Positions 26,021 through 33,211 of a DNA stretch of 64,000 nt are shown piece after piece (the first letter of the stretch is position 1; each line of letters begins with the position of its first letter). Location: positions 1 through 64,000 of the forward strand of contig JAABSH010000006.1 in assembly GCA_011390465.1 (NCBI GenBank), given 5' to 3'. The stretch comes from Desulfobacteraceae bacterium. GTDB taxonomy: Bacteria > Desulfobacterota > Desulfobacteria > Desulfobacterales > Desulfosalsimonadaceae. The notes beneath the pieces were generated by a model, which was given only the letters and a program-made list of their open reading frames with translations, did no database searches and was not told the origin of the DNA. The position numbers and the translations under genes were made by a program.

Positions 26021-26070
26021 GCAGGCGTTATTTTCACTCTTTCGAGAATGGGAATAACTGCCTGTTTTTT
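26021..26070 (+). terminator. Rho-independent terminator after FKBP gene
   Basis: Arms GCAGGCgTTATT and AATAAcTGCCTG enclose a 20-base loop and are followed by six T. Confidence 0.8.
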
Positions 26071-26122
26071 AACTTAAAGACAGATATGGCAGGAGCAGAA
26101 ACCGCCCCTGCCGGCTCCAGCC

Positions 26123-27073
26123 ATGAATCAGATTCCGGTCATAGATGTTCAGAATGTCCATAAATCCTTTGACCATGTCCATGCGGTACGCGGCATTGAC
26201 TTCAGGATAACCAAGGGACAGTCAGTGGCGCTGCTGGGCCCCAACGGGGCCGGAAAAACCACCCTCATGGAAATGATTGAAGGCATTCAGCAGCCGGACA
26301 AAGGCGATATTTTCATCAAAGGCAAAAAATGGAAAGGCAATGAATCCGACCTCCACCGAATCATCGGGCTGTCCCTTCAGGAAACCCGGTTTATCGACCG
26401 GCTCACGGTTTCAGAAACCCTGGCCCTGTTTGCCGCTTTTTACGGGCTGGGGCAGCAGCGGGTGGATGATATTATTGACACCATCAGCCTGAGGGCCAAG
26501 TCCCGCTCCTATGTGGTCAATCTTTCCGGAGGCCAGCGGCAGCGGCTGGCCCTGGGCATCGCCCTGCTGAACCGTCCGGAAATCCTGCTGCTGGATGAGC
26601 CCACCACCGGTCTGGACCCCAATGCCCGGCGGGAAATCTGGTCCATCCTGAAAGGCCTTAAAACCCACTCCCATACCTCCCTCGTGCTGACCACCCACTA
26701 TATGGAAGAAGCAGAGCAGCTTTGCGAACATATTATTATCATTGACAGCGGCCGGATATTGAAACAGGGCACCCTGGATCAGCTGGTGGCAGGAGACGGA
26801 ACCGACAAAATCATTGAATTCACCCTGAATGAATCCTCATTGTCCCAAAAACCGGCCGCCGGAAAAATTGATTTCACAGCAGCCGGATTTGATATTTTCT
26901 GGGAAACACAGGGCAAAAAAGGGACAATTGCCATGTCCGCCATGGAACAAGAGCTGCCCCGGTTTCTCGATTTTCTCACCCGGCACCGGCTGAGTCTCCA
27001 GCATCTGGAATGCCGGCGCAAAACATTAGATGACATTTTCACTTCCATGACCGGCCGGCGTCTGGTTGGCTAA
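26123..27073 (+). CDS. ABC exporter ATP-binding subunit
   Basis: A 316-residue ATPase of the drug-export (DrrA/CcmA) type with Walker A GPNGAGKTT, Q-loop SLQETRF, signature LSGGQRQR, Walker B ILLLDEPTTGLD and the H-loop TTHYMEEAE. A C-terminal extension of about 90 residues is typical for this group. The permease gene starts within or just after its stop codon, so the two form one transporter. Substrate unknown; antibiotic, lipid or polysaccharide export are all possible. Confidence 0.95.
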   Translation: MNQIPVIDVQNVHKSFDHVHAVRGIDFRITKGQSVALLGPNGAGKTTLMEMIEGIQQPDKGDIFIKGKKWKGNESDLHRIIGLSLQETRFIDRLTVSETLALFAAFYGLGQQRVDDIIDTISLRAKSRSYVVNLSGGQRQRLALGIALLNRPEILLLDEPTTGLDPNARREIWSILKGLKTHSHTSLVLTTHYMEEAEQLCEHIIIIDSGRILKQGTLDQLVAGDGTDKIIEFTLNESSLSQKPAAGKIDFTAAGFDIFWETQGKKGTIAMSAMEQELPRFLDFLTRHRLSLQHLECRRKTLDDIFTSMTGRRLVG

Positions 27074-27092
27074 ACAAACGGGTGACCCCCCC

Positions 27093-28232
27093 ATGCTTTT
27101 TCACATCCGACAATCACAATTGTTTCAGCTGATTTCAGCCCATTTCAAAGAAATCATCCGCCAGCCTGCCGTCATTTTCTGGGGAATTATCTTTCCCATT
27201 CTCATGGCCCTGGGACTGGGCATCGCCTTCAGCCGGCCGGCGGATATTGTCCGTCATGTGGCGGTTATTGAAAATCATCCGGCAGGGTTTGAAAACACAG
27301 GAGAAATTTCTCCGGTGGATGCGGTGCTTGAAAAATATGCCGAAAACCCGGCTCCTCCAGGCCAGGAAGATCAAATCACCCTCTTAGATGACACCCTGGG
27401 CACCACTACCTTTATTTTTGAAAAAACCGACTGGCGCAGCGCCATTGTCGGCCTGAAGCGGGGCACCATGGGAATCATCATGGAAGTCCGGGATCAGGAC
27501 ATTTACTATCATTTTGATCCGGCCAGCACGGATGCCCATTTCATCTATCTCAAACTTTCCCGGCTGTTTGATCAAACCGCGGCCGCCAAGGACCCGGCAT
27601 CCGGCCGGAATGTTCAGCCCTTAACCGTTCCCGGCACCCGGTATATTGATTTTCTGGTGCCGGGACTCATGGCCATGAGCATCATGATGTCCTGCATGTG
27701 GGGGCTGAGCTACGGCATGATCGACAAGCGCGCAAAAAAACTGCTGCGCCGCATGGTGGCCACCCCGATGAAAAAATCTTATTTCCTGATTTCGCTCATG
27801 ACGGTGCGGATCACCATGAACCTGATTGAATGCGCGCTGTTGTTTCTTGTGGCATGGGTGGTGTTTGACATCACCATTCAGGGAAGCATTTTCGGGCTTT
27901 TTGCAATTTTTCTGAGTGCCAATATCGCCTTTTGCGGGATTGCGATCTTTGTTTCCTGCCGCACCGCGAATACGGAAATCGGAAACGGCCTGGTCAATGC
28001 CGTGGTCATGCCCATGATGGTGCTGTCCGGTGTTTTTTTCAGTTATCACAATTTTCCGGAATGGAGCATTCCCGTTATCCAAAAACTGCCACTGACCATG
28101 CTCACGGACGGTTTGCGCGGCATTTTTATTGAAGGGGCCACCCTGGTGGAAATGCTTCTGCCCGCGACGGTGCTTCTGGTGATCGGCAGTTTCTTTTTTT
28201 CAGTAGGGCTCCGGTTGTTTAAATGGCACTGA
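27093..28232 (+). CDS. ABC-2 type permease
   Basis: A 379-residue membrane partner with one N-terminal helix (IFWGIIFPILMALGLGIAF), a periplasmic domain of about 150 residues, and five C-terminal helices, the ABC2_membrane plan. The ATG at 27093 and a TTG at 27066 (overlapping the ATPase gene) are both possible starts; no clear ribosome site distinguishes them. The segment MVATPMKKSYFLIS at the cytoplasmic face is typical of the coupling region. Works with the preceding ATPase. Confidence 0.93.
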   Translation: MLFHIRQSQLFQLISAHFKEIIRQPAVIFWGIIFPILMALGLGIAFSRPADIVRHVAVIENHPAGFENTGEISPVDAVLEKYAENPAPPGQEDQITLLDDTLGTTTFIFEKTDWRSAIVGLKRGTMGIIMEVRDQDIYYHFDPASTDAHFIYLKLSRLFDQTAAAKDPASGRNVQPLTVPGTRYIDFLVPGLMAMSIMMSCMWGLSYGMIDKRAKKLLRRMVATPMKKSYFLISLMTVRITMNLIECALLFLVAWVVFDITIQGSIFGLFAIFLSANIAFCGIAIFVSCRTANTEIGNGLVNAVVMPMMVLSGVFFSYHNFPEWSIPVIQKLPLTMLTDGLRGIFIEGATLVEMLLPATVLLVIGSFFFSVGLRLFKWH

Positions 28233-28358
28233 ACAGGTTTTCGAATCAGCCATTGCCTTGAGACCGGGATTCGTGTAGAGAATATCCCATTTATACACAC
28301 CAATTCACATGAAGTTTAAATTCAAGTTTAATCGCAGTTTAATTTAAGGAGGCAGCGA

Positions 28359-28724
28359 ATGAATGAACAGCAGAATATTCAGAATATCAATTTTACCATT
28401 GATACCAATACCCTGTATCGTGAGGAATCCATTACAGACTTAAAAGTCGGGGCCATCCGGCGCCTTGTCCCGGTAAAACCCGATGGCGCAGCAGATGATA
28501 CCAGAACCGAAAAATTCCTCGGCCATACCCAGCTCATGTCCCAGGAAGGCCCCATCCCCATCCAGGCGGAACTTCCCGCAAAAACATTAGAAGAAGCCCT
28601 GGCGGCGTTTCCGGCAGCCATGAAACAGGCCCTGGCAGAGATGGTGGAAAAAATTCAGCAGCTTCAGCGGCAGGAACAGCTGAAACCCACCGCGGATAAC
28701 CGGATTATTGTGCCGGGAAGATAA
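28359..28724 (+). CDS. Conserved small cytoplasmic protein, unknown function
   Basis: A 121-residue soluble protein with a perfect AAGGAGG ribosome site. The blocks TIDTNTLYREESITDLKVGAIRR and FLGHTQLMSQEGPIPIQAELP are the kind I recall from an unnamed protein conserved in Geobacter and sulfate reducers, which supports a real, lineage-conserved gene. The C-terminal half is helical (LEEALAAFPAAMKQALAEMVEKIQQLQ). No catalytic motif is visible. It is separated from the ABC exporter by 126 bases and probably has its own promoter. Confidence 0.85.
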   Translation: MNEQQNIQNINFTIDTNTLYREESITDLKVGAIRRLVPVKPDGAADDTRTEKFLGHTQLMSQEGPIPIQAELPAKTLEEALAAFPAAMKQALAEMVEKIQQLQRQEQLKPTADNRIIVPGR

Positions 28725-28751
28725 AAATCTGGAAAAAAATCAGGAAAGACC

Positions 28752-29192
28752 ATGAAACACATCCCCCGGCTGATCCGGCAAATCATCATTATTACCCCGA
28801 TTCTATGGCTGCTGGAACTTTTTCAGAACCGGCTTTATCACAGCGCCACGGGAAAGTGGGGATGGGTTTATCCCGGCTCCCCCCATGGCTGGTTCAGTTT
28901 TGAAACACTGGGAAACTGGGCCCTGGCCGTGGTGGTGATGTACCTGTTGTACCGGATCTGGTTTATTCCCCGGTATTCCCGCCTGTTAACCCGCATTTTC
29001 ATCATCGGTATCATCGGGGTTTTCCTGGAATATACCAGCGGCCTGCTTTTTCATCACCTTACGGACAGCTATTTTTTTATCTGGGAACATTCCCGGTTCA
29101 GGTATATTGATTTTATCGCGCTTCCCATGTGGTGGGTCAATGCAGCGGTATACCATTTCATGAGCCTGGGGCTGGTGAATCTGCACCGATAA
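28752..29192 (+). CDS. Unknown 146-aa membrane protein
   Basis: Four hydrophobic segments (ITPILWLLELF, LGNWALAVVVMYLLYRI, IFIIGIIGVFLEYTSGLLF, LPMWWVNAAVYHFMSLGL) with aromatic loops (WGWVYPGSPHGWF). The pattern recalls small integral proteins related to ABC-transporter CmpB-like families, but I would not name it. CAGGAAAG is a good ribosome site. It may form a unit with the two small membrane genes that follow. Confidence 0.72.
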   Translation: MKHIPRLIRQIIIITPILWLLELFQNRLYHSATGKWGWVYPGSPHGWFSFETLGNWALAVVVMYLLYRIWFIPRYSRLLTRIFIIGIIGVFLEYTSGLLFHHLTDSYFFIWEHSRFRYIDFIALPMWWVNAAVYHFMSLGLVNLHR

Positions 29193-29235
29193 AGGGTGAA
29201 GGGTGAAGGGAAAAGACAGAAGGTGAAAAACTGAA

Positions 29236-29562
29236 ATGACGCTGCGGCTGACGATCCACCTGCTGCTTCATGTGCTGGTGCCCGGTATTGCGGCCGGCCT
29301 GGTTTTCAGAAACCAGTGGAAAAAAGCCTGGCTTGTCATGATAGCGGTCATGGTAGTGGATCTGGATCATCTGCTGGCCACGCCTGTTTTTGATCCAGGC
29401 CGCTGCAGTATCGGCTTTCACCCCCTGCACAGCTATGCAGCCATTTTCTGTTACCTGGTCATGACTGCAATCCCGCAATCCCGCCTTATCGGAACCGGAC
29501 TTCTCATTCACATGGCAGTTGACGGCCTTGACTGTTTTTGGATGGACTGTTTTTGGAGGTAA
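29236..29562 (+). CDS. DUF6122-like membrane protein
   Basis: A 108-residue protein with the recognisable string of conserved residues LHVLVPGIAAGLVF, WKKAWLVMIA, MVVDLDHLLA, FDPGRCSIGFHPLHS and ending in a HMAVDGLDC segment. These Asp/His residues in membrane helices (DLDH, HPLHS, HMAVD) look like a metal or lipid-phosphate site similar to other DUF457-like putative hydrolases. The function is unknown. Its stop lies next to the GGAGGT ribosome site of the following gene. Confidence 0.78.
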   Translation: MTLRLTIHLLLHVLVPGIAAGLVFRNQWKKAWLVMIAVMVVDLDHLLATPVFDPGRCSIGFHPLHSYAAIFCYLVMTAIPQSRLIGTGLLIHMAVDGLDCFWMDCFWR

Positions 29563-29565
29563 AAA

Positions 29566-30054
29566 ATGGATTTTGGCGCCATTGCCCTCTGGTTCTTTTC
29601 CGCTGTGTTTATGGTTGCCGGACTGGCCGGACTGATTGTTCCGGTGATTCCCGGACCGGTGATGCTGCTGGCGGGCCTGGTGCTGGCGGCCTGGGCTGAA
29701 CAGTTTGTATTCATCGGCCCGTGGATCATCGCTGTTTTGACGGTGCTTGCCCTTGTGGCCCACGCTTTGGATTTTATGGCGGGTGCTGCCGGGGTCAAGC
29801 GGTTTGGGGCCAGCCGGTCCGCGGCGGCCGGAGCCCTCATCGGCGCCACTGTCGGCTTGTTTTTCGGTTTTTTTGGCATCATTGCCGGTCCGTTCATCGG
29901 CGCGGTGATCGGCGAAATGAGCGTCCGGCGCGATATCCGGGCCATCGGCATAGCCGGCTACGGCGCCTGGATGGGCATGGTCATCGGCATCGCAGCCAAG
30001 GTGGCCATTGGCTTTTCCATGATTGGCATTTTTGTAATTGCCCGGTTATGGTAA
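29566..30054 (+). CDS. DUF456 family membrane protein
   Basis: A 162-residue protein with glycine-rich helices: VAGLAGLIVPVIPGPVMLLAG, a central KRFGASRSAAAGALIGATVG, then GIIAGPFIGAVIGEM. This is the DUF456 pattern, thought to be several short helices with glycine-zipper character. It is coupled to the DUF6122-like gene (4 bases apart). Function not known. Confidence 0.86.
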   Translation: MDFGAIALWFFSAVFMVAGLAGLIVPVIPGPVMLLAGLVLAAWAEQFVFIGPWIIAVLTVLALVAHALDFMAGAAGVKRFGASRSAAAGALIGATVGLFFGFFGIIAGPFIGAVIGEMSVRRDIRAIGIAGYGAWMGMVIGIAAKVAIGFSMIGIFVIARLW

Positions 30055-30160
30055 CCCATGCCGACCGATTCAATTCTCCCAACCCCCGGAAAAGGATAAC
30101 GGATATCTGCCGCACTGACGAAAACCGCTAAAGACCCCTTCCGGCCGGCCGAGCTTTTGT

Positions 30161-30190
30161 TTGACAAGATTTGCAAAATTGCAGTAGTTA
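30161..30190 (+). promoter_or_regulatory. Sigma70-like promoter before reductase-like gene
   Basis: TTGACA and TAGTTA are 18 bases apart, about 140 bases upstream of the start at 30328. The rest of the 273-base gap shows nothing else I recognise. Confidence 0.5.
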
Positions 30191-30327
30191 TAAATTTGTA
30201 TTTTTCCGGTTTCACTTTTTCCGACACTGTTTGGCTTCCCGCAGTCTGTGGGGCCGCTGTCCGGAAGTCAGATGAAATGATGTCCTGACCCATAGGTTCC
30301 CCGAATCAATAAGGATAAATATACAAA

Positions 30328-32424
30328 ATGAAAACCATTGTTAACATCAGCCTCGGACCCAGCAAAGACGACTATGACTTTACCCCCCGGTTCATGGGTA
30401 TGGACTTCCGGGTCATCCGCCTCGGCACGGACGGCAGCATTGATATTGTCGCGGATCTTCTCAAGGAATGGGACGCCAAAGCAGATGTTATCGGACTGGG
30501 CTCCATCCAGTTTCCGTTTACCATTGGCAAAAAAACCAGCTCCCAGGAACAGACCAAAATTCTTTATCAGCTGGGCAGCAAACTGAACACCCCTTTTACC
30601 ACCGGCGATTCCCTGCGCAGTGTGGGCCATGAATGGACCATCCGCCACCTGCAGTACAGCTTTGGCAATAACTTTTTCAACAACAGCCGGGTGGTCTTTT
30701 TTTCCGGCATGATCAACTCCGGCACGGCCGGGGCCATCAGTGAATACACCACGAACCTGAAATTCTGCGACCCGATTCTGGAGCACGGCATCCCCAAATT
30801 TTTAACGTCCATTGAAGACCTGGCCCTTTATGCCAATGAGCTCCACAGCGTCCTGAAATGGGTGCCCGGCCGTAAATTTTCGGATTTTACCATGCCCCTT
30901 CGGGTATACAATGAATTTATTGTTCAGCGGGCCGTGCAGCAGGCCCATATTATCGTGGTTCCCTATTACAATTTTTACCAATACCTTAAAAACTGCGGGG
31001 TCAAGGAACTTTTCGGAAAAACCGTCATTACGGCCACAGCCTATGACGATCGGGTAAAATTTCTGCGGGAACGGGGAGTGGATATGATTATCGACTCCAC
31101 CCCCAAAATTCTGGAAAATGTGGTGGGCGTAAGTGTTCTGGAAGCCATGATCATGGTGGCCCTGGATAAAACCCCGGAAACCCTGACCCGGGATGACCTG
31201 CTGGAGGTGATTTCGGAACGGCGCATGGATCCCCGGGTAATTTATCCATCCGGCGAAAAAAAACGCATCAACCGGTTCGCCTTTGTGGTCCATCCCCTGA
31301 CCCGGGATTATCTAAAAAAAATCAAGCCGGTTAACTGGATTTCCCGGCTCCGGCCCACGGCCCGACTGGATACCGTGGAAAAAATCATGGCCTATGCCCC
31401 GCCTTTTGTCTACTCCAAAGTCACGGGCATCAAATCCCCCACCGGCACGGAGGCGGAGGGATGGCTCATTGCCATTGGCACCACCCCGAAGCAGATGCTG
31501 GCCCACAGCCCGGAGTTCATCAATTCCCGATTGCTCAAAGCCGCGGAAATCGCCAAAAAACTGGGGGCTCAGATCATTGGTCTGGGGGCCCTGACCCGGG
31601 CCATGGGAGATGCCGGCGTTACCGTGGCAAAATTTTCCGATCTGCCCATCACCACGGGAAACTCCTATTCCGCATCCGCAGCCCTGTGGGCCACAGCCGA
31701 GGCGGTGCGGCAGATAGGGCTTATTGATATCACCAAAGGCAAAAAGCTCAAAGGCAAAACCATGGTCATCGGCGCCACCGGGGCCGTGGGATCGGTGTGC
31801 TCCAAACTGCTGGCCACTGCATTTGATGATGTGTACATGGTGGATGTTCACGATGCCAAATTGCTGGCCCTTCGGGAGTCCATTCTCAATGAAATCAAAA
31901 ACGTCAATGTCCACATCACCACCCGGAGCGACAAATACATTGAAGACATGGACGTGATTGTCACGGCGGCATCCGCCCGGCCGGATGAAAAAATTCTGGA
32001 CATTGAAAAGGTAAAACCCGGATGCGTGATCACCGATGTCAACCGGCCCCTGAATTTCACCATCAAAGAAGCCAGACAGCGGCCGGATGTACTGATCATC
32101 GCGTCCGGGGAAATTGCATTGCCCGGAGAGCCGGAAATGAAAAACATCGGTCTGCCGCCGGGCGTGGCCTATGCCAGTCTGGCGGAAACCATTGTGCTGG
32201 CCCTGGAAGGCCGGTATGAAAATTTCAGTGTGGGCAGAGAGATCAGCTGGGAAAAAGTCAGTGAAATTTACAAAATGGGATTAAAACACGGCATGAAACT
32301 CTCGGCCATTTCCGGCCTTGAAGGGGTGCTGAAAAACGATGATTTTGTCCGGGTCCGGGATCTGGCCAAAATCGCCCGCCGCACTGCCGGCAAAACCATT
32401 GCCACGGAAATTGAAAGCAACTAG
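30328..32424 (+). CDS. Two-domain protein, acyl-ACP-reductase-like C-terminal half
   Basis: A 698-residue protein. Residues 1-310 form an unnamed N-terminal domain (opening MKTIVNISLGPSKDDYDFTP). Residues 315-698 resemble cyanobacterial acyl-ACP reductase: FAFVVHPLTRDYL, a Gly-rich region with FSDLPITTGNSYSASAALWAT, a Rossmann motif VIGATGAVGS (about 480), TAASARPDEKIL, and the late segment AETIVLALEGRYENFSVGREI. At Ser617 (YASLAET), cyanobacterial enzymes have the Cys that I recall as the thioester nucleophile, so the same chemistry may not run. An NAD(P)-dependent dehydrogenase with another substrate, or a regulatory role, are alternatives. It stands alone. Confidence 0.7.
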   Translation: MKTIVNISLGPSKDDYDFTPRFMGMDFRVIRLGTDGSIDIVADLLKEWDAKADVIGLGSIQFPFTIGKKTSSQEQTKILYQLGSKLNTPFTTGDSLRSVGHEWTIRHLQYSFGNNFFNNSRVVFFSGMINSGTAGAISEYTTNLKFCDPILEHGIPKFLTSIEDLALYANELHSVLKWVPGRKFSDFTMPLRVYNEFIVQRAVQQAHIIVVPYYNFYQYLKNCGVKELFGKTVITATAYDDRVKFLRERGVDMIIDSTPKILENVVGVSVLEAMIMVALDKTPETLTRDDLLEVISERRMDPRVIYPSGEKKRINRFAFVVHPLTRDYLKKIKPVNWISRLRPTARLDTVEKIMAYAPPFVYSKVTGIKSPTGTEAEGWLIAIGTTPKQMLAHSPEFINSRLLKAAEIAKKLGAQIIGLGALTRAMGDAGVTVAKFSDLPITTGNSYSASAALWATAEAVRQIGLIDITKGKKLKGKTMVIGATGAVGSVCSKLLATAFDDVYMVDVHDAKLLALRESILNEIKNVNVHITTRSDKYIEDMDVIVTAASARPDEKILDIEKVKPGCVITDVNRPLNFTIKEARQRPDVLIIASGEIALPGEPEMKNIGLPPGVAYASLAETIVLALEGRYENFSVGREISWEKVSEIYKMGLKHGMKLSAISGLEGVLKNDDFVRVRDLAKIARRTAGKTIATEIESN

Positions 32425-32448
32425 TTTCTTGTTTCGAGTTTTTTCGGA

Positions 32449-33171
32449 TTATGCGTCCGGAAAACTTTCCAAAACCTCCCCGCACGCCCGCCGCCGCAGC
32501 ACTCCCAGCGTACCGGTCATGGGCAGCACCGCAAACAGCCCGGAGGTTGCCGCCAGGTTGTAAATATAATGCGGGGCCTGCCCGCCGGCTGCCGGATCTT
32601 TAAAAATATCATGAATCAGCAGGTACCCGCCGGGCAGAATATGACCGGCCCAGGCACTGTAATCCGTAAACGCCGCAGCAAAGGTGTGGCCGCCATCGAT
32701 GAACACCAGCGACAGCGGTGTGGCCCAGTGGCGGGCCGCCACCGCGGATTTTGCCAGCACGGGCACTACGGTATCCAAAAGACCACCGTCTGAAAGGGTT
32801 TGCCGGAACAACGGCAGGGTATCCATCCGGCCCTGGCGGATATCCCAGGTTTCCGGATCAAAATACCCTTCCCCGGGCTGCTGCTCTTCAGAACCCTCAT
32901 GATGATCCACCGCAAACAGGGTGCTGTGATTTTTTTTACAGGCCGCGCCGATATACAGAGTGGATTTTCCGCAGTAACTGCCGATTTCAAGACAAGGTCC
33001 CAGACGGCTTGCCTCCAGGGCCACCTGAAACAGGCGGCGGCCTTCTGCCGGCTCCAGAAACCCTTTGGTGCGAAAAATCAGGGCCGGGTCAATCCCGGTG
33101 ACGTCGGTTTTTTCACGATCCGGGGTTTCCACCGCTGCCATTTCCGGTTCCCGTGATGGGTGATGATTCAC
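32449..33171 (-). CDS. Class I SAM-dependent methyltransferase (Methyltransf_24-like)
   Basis: A GTG start at 33171 with AGAGG nine bases ahead gives 240 residues. Motif I is CLEIGSYCGKSTL and the post-II motif LSLVFIDGGHTFAAAFTDYSAW, both as in CmcI/Methyltransf_24 proteins that often act on sugars or small molecules of surface polymers. The region LLIHDIFKD after motif III is also typical. The substrate is not evident. The gene lies just downstream of ftsK on the same strand, 40 bases after its stop. Confidence 0.85.
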   Translation of the reverse strand: MNHHPSREPEMAAVETPDREKTDVTGIDPALIFRTKGFLEPAEGRRLFQVALEASRLGPCLEIGSYCGKSTLYIGAACKKNHSTLFAVDHHEGSEEQQPGEGYFDPETWDIRQGRMDTLPLFRQTLSDGGLLDTVVPVLAKSAVAARHWATPLSLVFIDGGHTFAAAFTDYSAWAGHILPGGYLLIHDIFKDPAAGGQAPHYIYNLAATSGLFAVLPMTGTLGVLRRRACGEVLESFPDA

Positions 33172-33211
33172 TGCTAATATACCTCTTTTTATTTTTTAAC
33201 ACGGTGCCATC

